Shown: positions 42,405-51,670 of the stretch, piece after piece
Numbering within the stretch: position 1 is the stretch's first letter
How the letters are laid out: the number at the start of each line of letters is the position of its first letter
NCBI RefSeq assembly: GCF_018863395.1
Contig: NZ_JAHKRR010000002.1
Coordinates: 62,001 to 126,000, forward strand
Length of the DNA stretch: 64,000 nucleotides
Direction of reading: 5' to 3'
Source of the DNA: Sinomicrobium weinanense
GTDB lineage: Bacteria > Bacteroidota > Bacteroidia > Flavobacteriales > Flavobacteriaceae
Notes under the pieces: generated by a model
What the model saw: only the letters and a program-made list of their open reading frames with translations
The model's database searches: none
What the model was told of the DNA's origin: nothing
Translations under genes and position numbers: made by a program

Positions 42405-44366
42405 TTATTTAACACTCTCCTTTCCGGCTTTAAGCCAGTTATAATACGTCTCCTCATCGGTGTATTTCTGCGGAGGGCCCAACAGTTCCAGATCCGGGGT
42501 CATGATAATATAGTAAGGCTGCGATGCCGTATGGAAATTGATCGCCTGGAAGGTCGCCCACTTCTCCCCTATCGTCCGGATCTGCTTTACCCGGCCAGAC
42601 TCCAACCGGTAGTTGAACTGTTTGTCATCCGGAAGTTCCTTTCGGTCGTCTATGTACAGGGAGATCAGCACATAGTCATCTTTCAACAGCTCATAGACCC
42701 GGGGAACACTCCAGACATTCTCTTCCATCTTCCGGCAGTTGACACACGCCCAGCCTGTAAAATCCAATAGTATCGGCTTGTTGTTCGCCTTGGCATAGGC
42801 CAAACCTTCATCAAAGTCCTTGAAACAGTTGATCCCCAACGGACAGTCGCTCTCCTGTTGTTTGACACTGTAAAACATCGGCGGAGGGAAACCACTGAGC
42901 AATTTCAGGTTGGCACCCCATAGCCCCGGGACCAGGTAGATCACAAAGGCTGCTACCAGTACACCGGAGGCGATGCGGATAAAGCCCAGTTTCTTTAAAG
43001 GGCCGTCATGCGGGAACTTGATCTTGCCGAACAGGTAAATGGCCATCAAGCCGAAGATCACAATCCAGATGCCGATAAAGATCTCACGTTTTAAAATTCC
43101 CCAGTGTTGGACCAGGTCCGCATTGGACAGGAATTTAAAGGCCAGGGCCAACTCCAGAAAGCCCAGCACCACTTTCACCGTGGTCATCCACCCGCCCGAT
43201 TTCGGCAGGGAGTTCAGCCAGTTCGGGAACAGGGCAAACAGTGCAAAGGGTAAAGCCAGGGCAAAACCAAAGCCAGTGATCCCTGCGGTAAGCTGGGTCG
43301 CTCCCCCTTCGGCCGTCAGCGAGCCTACCAATAAAGACCCTAGGATAGGACCGGTACATGAAAAGGACACGATGGCCAGGGTCAATGCCATAAAAAAGAT
43401 ACCGATGAGCCCTCCCGTTCCGGAGGCCGAGTCCATCTTATTCCCCCAGGAACTGGGTAAGGTCAGTTCGTAATACCCGAAAAACGAAAAGGCAAAGAAC
43501 ACAAAGATCACAAAGAAAATGACATTGAGCCAGACATTGGTCGAGATCGTATTCAGGATCTCGGGGTCGATACTGTCCAGAAAGTGGAACGGGATACTCA
43601 GCAGCATATAGATCACCACGATAAACACCCCGTAGAGTATTGCATTGGAGATCCCTTTTTTCCGGTTGCCCGACTGCTTGGTAAAGAAAGACACCGTCAG
43701 CGGGATCATCGGGAATACACAAGGGGTCAGCAGTGCCAAAAGCCCCCCCAAAAAGCCCAGCACAAAGATGCCCATAAGACCACCCCCGCCGCTTTGACCC
43801 TGGTCCCCGCCTTTTAACTGTTCCGGGTTTTGAAGCTCCAGTTTTAAGTTTTTAGACAAGAGCGCGCTCTTCTCATCCACTTCGAGCTGTTTGACCACCG
43901 CTTTACCACCATCCAGCGAAAAGGCCAGGTCGGCATCGGCAAAAATACAGCTCTGGTCGTCGCAGGCCTGGTATTCCACCAATCCCTGTATCACCTTGAG
44001 ATCGGGCTTCAGCAGTTTGATCTTTTGCTTAAAAACGGCTTCCCCGTCAAAATAGGAAAGCTCCATGTCGAAGATATTGTCGTATTCCGTATGCGATTCG
44101 CTTTCTTCCAGGCCCCCCACCAGTTCGTAATCTTTCCCGGCACCTTCGAAAGTAAAGGACGTAGGGATAGGGCCGCCTTCCGGGATATTGGTAGTATACA
44201 GGTGCCAGTGTTCTATGATGGACGCCGTCATGACCAACTGGTATTCCGTGTCTGACAGCTTTTCCACGGAAGTGTCCCAGGTCACCTGGTCCCCGGGCTG
44301 GGCCGAGACCCCGGAGGAAAACAGTATTGAAAAAAGTCCGATCAGGATGGGAAGTATATGTTTCAT
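42405..44366 (-). CDS. dsbD: Protein-disulfide reductase DsbD family protein
   Basis: A 653-residue thiol carrier passing electrons from cytoplasmic thioredoxin to the periplasm. The signal peptide is at 1-22. The N-terminal alpha domain has its redox pair at C135/C140 (EYQACDDQSC). The eight-helix CcdA-like membrane domain has C216 (LLTPCVFPM) and C337 (VSFSCTGPI), and the C-terminal thioredoxin-like domain has C541-x2-C544 (WACVNCRK). All six catalytic cysteines are therefore present. An extra pair, C508 and C514 (CPLGINC), lies just before the thioredoxin domain. It probably maintains periplasmic reductases and cytochrome c maturation; the partner is not nearby. Confidence 0.93.
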   Translation of the reverse strand: MKHILPILIGLFSILFSSGVSAQPGDQVTWDTSVEKLSDTEYQLVMTASIIEHWHLYTTNIPEGGPIPTSFTFEGAGKDYELVGGLEESESHTEYDNIFDMELSYFDGEAVFKQKIKLLKPDLKVIQGLVEYQACDDQSCIFADADLAFSLDGGKAVVKQLEVDEKSALLSKNLKLELQNPEQLKGGDQGQSGGGGLMGIFVLGFLGGLLALLTPCVFPMIPLTVSFFTKQSGNRKKGISNAILYGVFIVVIYMLLSIPFHFLDSIDPEILNTISTNVWLNVIFFVIFVFFAFSFFGYYELTLPSSWGNKMDSASGTGGLIGIFFMALTLAIVSFSCTGPILGSLLVGSLTAEGGATQLTAGITGFGFALALPFALFALFPNWLNSLPKSGGWMTTVKVVLGFLELALAFKFLSNADLVQHWGILKREIFIGIWIVIFGLMAIYLFGKIKFPHDGPLKKLGFIRIASGVLVAAFVIYLVPGLWGANLKLLSGFPPPMFYSVKQQESDCPLGINCFKDFDEGLAYAKANNKPILLDFTGWACVNCRKMEENVWSVPRVYELLKDDYVLISLYIDDRKELPDDKQFNYRLESGRVKQIRTIGEKWATFQAINFHTASQPYYIIMTPDLELLGPPQKYTDEETYYNWLKAGKESVK

Positions 44367-44443
44367 TTTATTCGTGATATGTTAGTTTAGTGTGTCTTTA
44401 TTAGATTTGAGATTTTAGCTATCAGATTTAGATATTCTACTTA

Positions 44444-45754
44444 TTATTCGGAAGGGTTTAGCACCACACTCATTTTGTTCACAGTATCCAGAGTTATTTT
44501 ATACCTGTTGTCCAGGCGGTGGCCTATCACCCACACGATATCGTCCCCGGAGCACAACAGCCAGATCTTTTGTTTGTCCAGTACTGATATTTTCTCGTCC
44601 TTGAAGAACTTGCTCAGTTTCTTTCTGTTGGACATTCCCAGGGGATAAAAATAGTCGCCTTTTTCCCATTTCCTGACAATCAGGGGGTACTTTAACTTAT
44701 CTTTATCAATCAGGACTGTATTTTTCTGGTTTTCCCCTAATTCTTTTCCTTCAAAAAATTTTAAATGCAACGGTTCCGTGATTTCCTTAACATCTTCATC
44801 AACAGTATAACACCCCGTTTTTGAACCCTTTAACGGCTCTATGAGGAGGTTTTCCCTGTCCTTCACCATAATATATCCGCGGGAAGTTATACGCTTCCCC
44901 GACATGGCATGCAACAGTTTCCGGACTTCATCCACCGGAAAAGAAAAATCCTTGAACAGGTAGTACAGGTAAGACTCCAACGGGCTTAATCTGCCAAGCA
45001 GGGAAATATCGACGATCCATCGTTCTCCTTCTTTTTTTATTATCTTTTCCTTTATTTCTTCCACATGTTTTTTCAGGATGGTTTCGCATTCCGACAAATG
45101 ATGCTGGGTTCTCCTGAATTGTTCCAGAAAATCAGGGGACAACATTTTTAACTGCGGAACAATGTCGTGCCTGATCTTGTTCCTCAGGTACCTGGTATCT
45201 ACATTACTACTGTCCTCTCTCCACTGCCAGCCGTTTTTTTTCAGATAAGAAAAGATCTCCTCCCTGGAAAAGGGCAGCAAGGGGCGTATGACCTTCCCGT
45301 TAACAGGTGGAATACCGGAAAGTCCTTCGATACCCGTACCCCTGGAGAGGTTAATAAGAAAGGTTTCCAGGTTGTCATCGGCATGATGAGCGGTGAGCAG
45401 GTAGTCGAAATTCAGGGTATCCTGCAGTTGGGCAAACCAGTTATACCTCAGTTCGCGTGCGGCCAGTTGTATGGAAAGGCCGTGTTCACCGGCATAGGCT
45501 TTGGTGTTGAAATGTTCTGTATAGACACTTACTTCCAGTTGCTTGGAAAGTTCCCGGACAAATTTTTCGTCTTTGTCGCTTTCTTCTCCGCGCAAATGAA
45601 AGTTGCAGTGGGCCAGTGCCATATCCAGCCCCGAAAGGTGGCAGAGCCGGGCCAGGACTACGCTGTCAATCCCTCCGCTGATGGCCACCAGTAACTTTGC
45701 ATCTTTCAAAAATGGAAAGTCTTGTGTTATATGCTCTTTGAACTGTTCTAACAT
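44444..45754 (-). CDS. tilS: tRNA(Ile)-lysidine synthetase
   Basis: A 436-residue PP-loop ATPase that converts the C34 of tRNA-Ile(CAU) to lysidine. The nucleotide motif is VAISGGIDSVVLARL (SGGxDS). LTAHHADDNLETFLINLSRGTG and IRPLLPFSREEI follow, with the TilS C-terminal domain (LIVRKWEKGDYFYPLGMSNRKKLSKFFKDEKI). The start at 45754 (MLEQFKEHI) is preferred over an ATG 11 codons upstream because the usual short N-terminus begins this way. Complete. The gene lies downstream of pabB with 147 bases between, so a common transcript is possible. Confidence 0.95.
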   Translation of the reverse strand: MLEQFKEHITQDFPFLKDAKLLVAISGGIDSVVLARLCHLSGLDMALAHCNFHLRGEESDKDEKFVRELSKQLEVSVYTEHFNTKAYAGEHGLSIQLAARELRYNWFAQLQDTLNFDYLLTAHHADDNLETFLINLSRGTGIEGLSGIPPVNGKVIRPLLPFSREEIFSYLKKNGWQWREDSSNVDTRYLRNKIRHDIVPQLKMLSPDFLEQFRRTQHHLSECETILKKHVEEIKEKIIKKEGERWIVDISLLGRLSPLESYLYYLFKDFSFPVDEVRKLLHAMSGKRITSRGYIMVKDRENLLIEPLKGSKTGCYTVDEDVKEITEPLHLKFFEGKELGENQKNTVLIDKDKLKYPLIVRKWEKGDYFYPLGMSNRKKLSKFFKDEKISVLDKQKIWLLCSGDDIVWVIGHRLDNRYKITLDTVNKMSVVLNPSE

Positions 45755-45901
45755 CCGGCTAAAATAATGGTTCTTCTTTAAAGCCAAAAATCGGGGGTGA
45801 TACCGTTTTCACATCACCGATCATTATAAGTTTTACCCCGCCAACAACCAAAGGTCCCAAGCTCCCGGATAAAACTTAGGAGTTGTTTTAGTATCGGGTT
45901 A

Positions 45902-47203
45902 TTATTCCTCCAATACCCTCCGCATGGCCCGGGCCTTTATCAGGCACTCCTCATATTCCTTTTCCGGGACGGATTCCCCGGTGATGGCCCCGCCAACTGT
46001 GAAAGACACATACTTGTCTGCCGCATTATACAATATACTCCGGATAACCACATTAAAATCAAAATCTCCCGAGGGGGTAAAATATCCTACCGCACCGCTG
46101 TACAGCCCGCGTTTTGTCTCTTCCAGTTTTTCTATGATCTTCATGGCCGATATCTTGGGGGCTCCTGTCATGCTGCCCATGGGAAAGGTGGACCGGATAA
46201 TATCCACAGAAGATATATCGTCCTCAACTTCAGACGTTACGGTAGATATAAGCTGATGCACCTGTTCAAAAGTATACACCTCGCACAATTCCTCCACCCG
46301 AACACTGCCTTTTTTTGCTGTTACGGAAAGGTCGTTGCGCACCAGGTCTACGATCATAATATTTTCTGAACGCTCCTTAGGCGTGTTTTCCAGGTCGTGT
46401 TTCAACTGCTGGTCTTCTTCCGGGTCTTCGGCACGTCTGGCCGTTCCTTTTATAGGTTGGGAAACCACCTTGTTTCCCGTTCTTTTCAGGTATCTTTCCG
46501 GTGACGCCGATATCAGGTATTTATCTTCCAGCTTCAGGTAAGCCGCAAAGGGTGGCCGGGAAATGGCATTGAGCCCGAAAAATGCCTTTAGCGGGGATAT
46601 ACCTGCCTCCTCTGTATAAAATTCCTGGCAGAAATTAGCTTCGTAAATATCGCCCCGGCGGATGTGTACCAGCATCTGTTCCACTTTTTGCAAGTAGGCT
46701 TCCCGAGGTATTCTTGCTTTTATGCCCTCACCCGGTATCGGGCGTAATTCCGGAGTGTCTTTCTCTTCCATATCCCGCACGGCATTAAAATCCTCCTCCA
46801 CTTCGTCATCCACCATGGGGAGATAGTGAAATTTTGCGGTGTTCCCTTTTATAAAGATCATTTTTTTAGGCTGAAAAAAATACAGCTCCGGGAAATGCAA
46901 ATGGTCCGTATTGGAAGAAGTCAGCTTCTCCACGTCATTTTTAAGGTCATAAGACAGGTAACCGAATATCCAGTCGGCCGTAGTGGCCTGATATTCCTTT
47001 AAGTCGTCAAAGGCATGGTGATGATCGGTTTTTATGGCGGTCAGGGCATCTACCGCCAGCACTGCGTCAAAAGACGGGTATAAATGTTGGTAATCATTGC
47101 TGTCCAGCCATATGACCTCTGTATATTGTTGTGCCCATAAAAGTAGTTTTTCCTTAAATCCGCCCCCGTCTTCCAGGGGAAATACAACTTCAGTTCTCCG
47201 CAT
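45902..47203 (-). CDS. pabB: Anthranilate synthase component I family protein (aminodeoxychorismate synthase component PabB)
   Basis: A 433-residue chorismate-binding enzyme that, with a glutaminase partner, makes 4-amino-4-deoxychorismate for folate. The C-terminal chorismate-utilising core is intact: RGDIYEANFCQEFY, GTARRAEDPEEDQ, ENIMIVDLVRNDL, STFPMGSMTGAPKISAMKIIEKLE and GLYSGAVGYFTPSG. The residues IKGTARR are typical of PabB rather than TrpE, and no trp genes flank it. The N-terminal half is divergent, as in other flavobacterial PabB. A -7 element lies at 47232-47239. Confidence 0.9.
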   Translation of the reverse strand: MRRTEVVFPLEDGGGFKEKLLLWAQQYTEVIWLDSNDYQHLYPSFDAVLAVDALTAIKTDHHHAFDDLKEYQATTADWIFGYLSYDLKNDVEKLTSSNTDHLHFPELYFFQPKKMIFIKGNTAKFHYLPMVDDEVEEDFNAVRDMEEKDTPELRPIPGEGIKARIPREAYLQKVEQMLVHIRRGDIYEANFCQEFYTEEAGISPLKAFFGLNAISRPPFAAYLKLEDKYLISASPERYLKRTGNKVVSQPIKGTARRAEDPEEDQQLKHDLENTPKERSENIMIVDLVRNDLSVTAKKGSVRVEELCEVYTFEQVHQLISTVTSEVEDDISSVDIIRSTFPMGSMTGAPKISAMKIIEKLEETKRGLYSGAVGYFTPSGDFDFNVVIRSILYNAADKYVSFTVGGAITGESVPEKEYEECLIKARAMRRVLEE

Positions 47204-47542
47204 CCTTCGGTTTTAGAAAATAAGAATGTTACAAATTTAACAAATCCTTTACGAAAGATACGCGACGAAAAGGAAAATATTTTGTAGTATTGCAATGTGA
47301 AAAACAAGCACTGAGGTTATTACGGATCATAAAAGAATCCACCTCTTTATTTTTACAAAATGGAAAATAGTCACAACATATTAACTTCTCTTCAACTGAG
47401 GCTTCCGGTTTCAGTTATTCGCCCTGTTGTGCGCCGTATCCGCCGTCGCCCGTAAGGGTGTACTTCTGTTTTGGAGCCCAGGTGAGTCCGGCTCCCCTCT
47501 CAAAGAAATCTGATATACTTTTTTCAACCAAGTACAAGCAAC
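47204..47542. other. 339-bp divergent region between pabB and the arginine cluster
   Basis: No gene. It contains the pabB promoter on the left. Near 47513-47522 is TATACTTTTT, a weak -7-like sequence for the GNAT gene. The stretch 47420-47500 is comparatively GC-rich, without visible repeats. Confidence 0.55.
47232..47239 (-). promoter_or_regulatory. -7 promoter element for pabB
   Basis: Reads TAAATTTG on the minus strand, about 29 bases upstream of the pabB start. Confidence 0.5.
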
Positions 47543-48238
47543 ATGGATATTGTTATTGCTAACAAGTCGCATATTAAACATGCTACTGTTATCTGTGATA
47601 CCATAGAAGAATCTGCCAAGGTAAGAGGTACCGGTATTGCCAAAAGGACACCGGAATACATCATCTCCAAGATAGAGAACGGTAACGCAGTAATAGCGGT
47701 AGACGGGGATAAATTCGCCGGGTTTTGTTATATTGAAGCCTGGGGACACGGAAAGTTCGTGGCCAATTCCGGACTCATCGTACATCCGGACTACCGAAAA
47801 ATAGGACTGGCCAAAAAGATCAAGAAGACCACATTTGAGTATTCGCGGACAAAATACCCCGATGCCAAGATATTCGGCATAACCACCGGGTTGGCCGTGA
47901 TGAAGATCAATTACGAACTGGGATACAAACCCGTAACCTTTTCCGAACTGACAGACGACCCCACCTTCTGGAAAGGCTGCCAGACCTGTAAGAACTACGA
48001 TATCCTGCAACGGACCCAGCAAAAAATGTGTCTTTGCACCGGCATGATGTACGACCCGAAAGAAAAGGAGAATAAAAAACAAAAACACCCCTATAACAGC
48101 AAGGTACTTCAAAGGTTGAAAAACATAAAACAGGCCCTCCTGTTAAAAAAGAAAAAACCAGCCAAAAATTCTATAATCCCTTTGGAAGAAGGGTATATCA
48201 GCTTAAAGAAAGTCATGGCAAAATTTAAAGGGAAATAA
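47543..48238 (+). CDS. GNAT family N-acetyltransferase, head of the arginine cluster
   Basis: A 231-residue GNAT. The acetyl-CoA core is visible (GFCYIEAWGHGKFVANSGLIVHPDYRKIGLAKKIKKTTFEYSRTKYP, with the R/Q-x-x-G-x-G/A loop as RKIGLA). Beyond it lies a Cys motif, C146-x2-C149...C163-x-C165 (GCQTCKNYDIL...KMCLCTGMMYD), which may bind metal or be redox active. The basic C-terminal tail (KKKKPAKNS) is unusual. It heads the operon for arginine and no ArgA or ArgJ gene is present. It is therefore the best candidate for the N-acylglutamate synthase that starts the pathway; that assignment is inference. It ends 254 bases before argG. Confidence 0.8.
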   Translation: MDIVIANKSHIKHATVICDTIEESAKVRGTGIAKRTPEYIISKIENGNAVIAVDGDKFAGFCYIEAWGHGKFVANSGLIVHPDYRKIGLAKKIKKTTFEYSRTKYPDAKIFGITTGLAVMKINYELGYKPVTFSELTDDPTFWKGCQTCKNYDILQRTQQKMCLCTGMMYDPKEKENKKQKHPYNSKVLQRLKNIKQALLLKKKKPAKNSIIPLEEGYISLKKVMAKFKGK

Positions 48239-48492
48239 GTTGGGGAGTTTTGGAGTTCTGGAGTCTTGGAGTTTTTTAGTTATCTATACTCCCGGACGTA
48301 TCAACTCCAAAACTAAAAAACCATTAAAACGATAAATACGGTTTAGGAGCACGGAGATAAGACAATACCCAACTCATCAACTCCAAAACTAAAAAACTAT
48401 TAAAAACGATAAATACGGTTTCGGAGCGCGGAGATAAGACAACACCCAACTCATCAACTCCAAAACTCCAAAACTAAAAAACTATTAAAACA
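48239..48492. repeat. Tandem 76-77 bp duplication and inverted heptads upstream of argG
   Basis: 48301-48376 and 48377-48453 are near-identical direct copies, and 48454-48490 starts a third before the argG ATG. Copies share the words CAACTCCAAAACTAAAAAAC, ACGATAAATACGGTTT and GAGATAAGACAA. The left flank (48243-48275) has GGAGTTTTGG words, reverse complements of the AACTCCAAAA words in the repeat, so the region can fold into alternative hairpins. Confidence 0.8.
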
Positions 48493-49680
48493 ATGAAAAA
48501 ACTCGTTTTGGCTTACAGCGGAGGATTGGACACTTCATACTGCGCAAAATATCTATCCCGGGAAAAAGGTTATGAAGTCCATGCCGTAAGCGTAAACACC
48601 GGGGGTTTTACGCCCGAAGAACAAAAGGACATTGAAGGAAAAGCCCTGAAACTGGGCGTGGCCACATACAGCAATATCGATGCAGTTAACTCTTTCTATG
48701 ACAAGGTAGTAAGACACCTTATCTATGGTAATGTTTTAAAGAACAACACCTACCCTCTTTCCGTAAGTGCCGAACGGATCGTTCAGGCCATAGAGATCAT
48801 TAACTATGCAAAAAAGATCGGTGCCAAATACATTGCCCACGGAAGCACAGGGGCCGGGAACGACCAGGTCCGGTTTGACATGATCTTCCAGATCCTCGCC
48901 CCGGAAATAGAGATCATCACTCCTATCCGCGACGAGCAGCTTTCCCGGCAGCAAGAGATCGAGTACCTGAAAAAAAACGGGGTCGACATGTCCTGGGAAA
49001 AAGCCAAATATTCCATCAACAAGGGGCTTTGGGGCACCAGTGTAGGTGGCGACGAAACCCTGACCTCTCACCTTTCCCTCCCCGAGGAAGCCTGGCCCAG
49101 TCAACTGGAAAACGATGGTTCTCAAAAAATAAAACTCACCTTTAAAGAGGGCGAGCTCATAGCTATAAACGACAAAGAGGATAGCCCGGTAAGCAATATC
49201 CAGCTCCTGAATGATATTGCCTCCAAATACGCTATCGGAAGGGATATCCATATAGGCGATACCATTATCGGCATCAAGGGAAGAGTAGGTTTTGAAGCCG
49301 CTGCGCCGCTTATCATCATCAAGGCGCACCACACTCTGGAAAAACACGTACTTACCAAATGGCAGCAACACCACAAGGAATACCTGGCCAACTGGTACGG
49401 CATGCTTCTCCATGAAGGCCAATACCTGGATGAGGTGATGCGGAATATCGAAGCCTTCCTTTCCGACACGCAAAAGAACGTGACCGGCCATGTTTTCGTA
49501 ACCCTTCATCCCTATCGGTTTGTGGTGGATGGCATCCAGTCTCCCCACGACCTGATGAACGCTTCGTTCGGAAGCTACGGTGAGATGAACAAGGGCTGGA
49601 CGGCAGACGATGCCAAAGGATTTATCAAGATAAATTCCAATCAGAACAAGATCTATTATCACGTCAATAAAATGAGCTAA
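48493..49680 (+). CDS. argG: Argininosuccinate synthase
   Basis: A 395-residue ATP-dependent ligase joining citrulline and aspartate. Motifs are LAYSGGLDTSYCAKYL (PP-loop), AHGSTGAGNDQVRFD, ISPIRDEQ-like TPIRDEQLSRQQEIEYLKKNG, and SINKGLWGTSVGGDETLTSHLSLPEEAWP. Complete, normal length. It is preceded by the duplicated repeat region and followed at 49700 by a palindromic element, then argC. Confidence 0.97.
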   Translation: MKKLVLAYSGGLDTSYCAKYLSREKGYEVHAVSVNTGGFTPEEQKDIEGKALKLGVATYSNIDAVNSFYDKVVRHLIYGNVLKNNTYPLSVSAERIVQAIEIINYAKKIGAKYIAHGSTGAGNDQVRFDMIFQILAPEIEIITPIRDEQLSRQQEIEYLKKNGVDMSWEKAKYSINKGLWGTSVGGDETLTSHLSLPEEAWPSQLENDGSQKIKLTFKEGELIAINDKEDSPVSNIQLLNDIASKYAIGRDIHIGDTIIGIKGRVGFEAAAPLIIIKAHHTLEKHVLTKWQQHHKEYLANWYGMLLHEGQYLDEVMRNIEAFLSDTQKNVTGHVFVTLHPYRFVVDGIQSPHDLMNASFGSYGEMNKGWTADDAKGFIKINSNQNKIYYHVNKMS

Positions 49681-49699
49681 CAGGTTTCCAAGCTATTCA

Positions 49700-49730
49700 G
49701 TAGAGACGCACGGCCGTGCGTCGCAACGTG
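49700..49730. repeat. REP-like palindrome, copy 1 (argG-argC junction)
   Basis: Perfect palindrome GACGCACGGCCGTGCGTC at 49705-49722 within GTAGA...GCAACG. The same family recurs at 54507-54528 and 55365-55384. Confidence 0.75.
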
Positions 49731-49776
49731 ATGGGCCTGTGCACCTCAAATGAGCAATAAATCTAAAATTTAAAAA

Positions 49777-50754
49777 ATGATACAAGCAGGAATCATAGGC
49801 GGTGCCGGATATACGGCAGGAGAACTGATACGGCTCCTCCTCCGGCATCCCGCAGCAGAAATAAATTTCGTTTACAGCACTTCCAATGCCGGGAACCTGA
49901 TAAGCGATGTTCATCAGGACCTGCTCGGGGAGACAGAACAGAAATTTACCAGTGAAATAAACACCGATGTCGATGTGCTTTTTCTTTGCCTTGGGCATGG
50001 AAACTCCAAATCCTTCCTCGAAAAACACAGTTTTTCCGCCCAAACGAAGATCATAGATCTCAGCAATGACTTCCGGTTGAGCCCGGATGCCGATTTTAAC
50101 GGTATGCACTTCGTATACGGATTGCCCGAACTCAATAAGGCTGAGATTGAAAACGCACAGTATATCGCCAACCCGGGATGCTTTGCTACGGCCATACAAC
50201 TGGCATTGCTTCCGTTGGCACAGCACGACTTGTTACAGCACGATGTACACGTCAACGCCGTTACCGGGGCCACCGGGGCAGGCACATCCCTGTCGCCCAC
50301 CTCGCATTTCCCGTGGAGAGACAACAATTTTTCGTATTACAAGCCCTTTACCCATCAGCATTTGGGAGAAATAGGACAAAGTATCACTCAATTACAAAAC
50401 AATTTCGACAGGGACATCCTTTTTATGCCCAACCGGGGGAATTTTTCCAGGGGGATCTTTGCCACGGCCTATACCGAATGTACCGAAGATCTTGAAAAGA
50501 TAAAGGAATTATACAAGGCATTTTACAAAAATGCTGCTTTCACAACGGTTAGCGACAAAGAGCTGCACCTCAAACAGGTGGTCAACACCAACAAGTGCCT
50601 TATCCATTTGCATAAGCACAAAAACAAACTGCTGATCACCTCCATCATCGACAACCTGACCAAAGGTGCATCCGGACAGGCCATACACAATATGAACCTG
50701 ATCTTCGGATTGGAGGAGAGCCTGGGATTGCAATTAAAGGCCGCTTATTTTTAA
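49777..50754 (+). CDS. argC: N-acetyl-gamma-glutamyl-phosphate reductase
   Basis: A 325-residue NADPH-dependent reductase of the N-acylated arginine route. The Rossmann start is AGIIGGAGYTAGELIRLLLRHP. The catalytic-Cys block is ANPGCFATAIQLALLPL, with HFPWRDNNFSYYKPFTHQHLGEI supplying the substrate-side residues. The C-terminal GASGQAIHNMNLIFGLEE is diagnostic. Whether the natural substrate is N-acetyl or N-succinyl cannot be told from this gene alone. Followed 121 bases later by proC. Confidence 0.96.
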   Translation: MIQAGIIGGAGYTAGELIRLLLRHPAAEINFVYSTSNAGNLISDVHQDLLGETEQKFTSEINTDVDVLFLCLGHGNSKSFLEKHSFSAQTKIIDLSNDFRLSPDADFNGMHFVYGLPELNKAEIENAQYIANPGCFATAIQLALLPLAQHDLLQHDVHVNAVTGATGAGTSLSPTSHFPWRDNNFSYYKPFTHQHLGEIGQSITQLQNNFDRDILFMPNRGNFSRGIFATAYTECTEDLEKIKELYKAFYKNAAFTTVSDKELHLKQVVNTNKCLIHLHKHKNKLLITSIIDNLTKGASGQAIHNMNLIFGLEESLGLQLKAAYF

Positions 50755-50875
50755 GTACGAAGTTAGAAATACGAAGTTAGAAGTATAAAACGACCGAACT
50801 AAAGGAAAAACAGCCTAAAACCTGCAACTTTAAACTTTGAACCTTGAACATTAAACCACAAACAACGATCAGCCG

Positions 50876-51670
50876 ATGAAAATAGCCATCATAGGAACCG
50901 GAAACCTCGGCCTTTCCATAGCCAAGGGCCTCATCATCAACAACGCGGTGACCACGCTTTACCTGACAAAAAAAAACCCGGATTCCATTAAAAGCTGGGA
51001 AGAATACGGAAATGTCACAGTCACCTCCGACAACCGGCAGGCCGTACAGAATTCTGACATTCTCATCTTTGCCGTACAGCCCCGGCAATTTGAAGGTATC
51101 CTTCACGAAATAAAGGATTTGCTGAATGACAAGCACGTCCTTATCTCTACCATAACCGGATTTAAGATCAAAAAGATCGAAGCTATTGTCGGTGACGACA
51201 ACTACATTATACGGAGCATGCCCAACACGGCTATCTCTGTCGGAAAGTCCATGACCTGTATATGTAGCAACGAAAAAGGGAAACAGCGGGTGGAACTCAC
51301 CAGGGCTATTTTTAACAAACTGGGCACCTCCATAGAGATCCCCGAAGAACAGATGCGGGCAGCCACAGTGATCTGTGCCAGTGGTATTGCCTTCTGGATG
51401 CGCCTGGTCCGCGCCACCACACAGGGTGCCATACAACTCGGTTTCGATGCTAAAGAAGCCCGGGAACTAGCCATGCACACCTGTATGGGAGCCGCCAGCC
51501 TCCTCGTAGAATCGGGTAACCATCCCGAAGAAGAGATCGACAAGGTCACCACACCCCGGGGATGTACCATAGAAGGCCTTAACGAAATGGAACACAGCGG
51601 ACTGAGCTCTTCCCTCATCAAAGGGATCGTAGCTTCATTTAACAAAATCAATCAAATTGCCGATTTGTAG
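50876..51670 (+). CDS. proC: Pyrroline-5-carboxylate reductase
   Basis: A 264-residue NAD(P)H-dependent enzyme that finishes proline synthesis. It has the GTGNLGLSIAKGL nucleotide loop, AVQPRQFEGIL, IRSMPNTAISVGKSMT, SGIAFWMRLVRATTQGA and the C-terminal TTPRGCTIEGLNEMEHSGLSSSL. These are the standard ProC blocks. It is set within the arginine cluster between argC and argD, probably co-transcribed. The arrangement may let glutamate semialdehyde leave for proline and share substrate control; that is inference. Confidence 0.95.
   Translation: MKIAIIGTGNLGLSIAKGLIINNAVTTLYLTKKNPDSIKSWEEYGNVTVTSDNRQAVQNSDILIFAVQPRQFEGILHEIKDLLNDKHVLISTITGFKIKKIEAIVGDDNYIIRSMPNTAISVGKSMTCICSNEKGKQRVELTRAIFNKLGTSIEIPEEQMRAATVICASGIAFWMRLVRATTQGAIQLGFDAKEARELAMHTCMGAASLLVESGNHPEEEIDKVTTPRGCTIEGLNEMEHSGLSSSLIKGIVASFNKINQIADL

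Noticed and set aside
44444-47203. tilS-pabB as a dedicated operon
   Set aside because: Same strand and 147-base gap allow it, but no shared function or overlap supports more than possible read-through.
47411-48112. 233-codon open frame on the minus strand over the first GNAT gene
   Set aside because: The plus-strand GNAT has a clear acetyl-CoA loop; the antisense frame has no domain.
48736-49662. 308-codon open frame on the minus strand
   Set aside because: Antisense to argG; no start context or domain.
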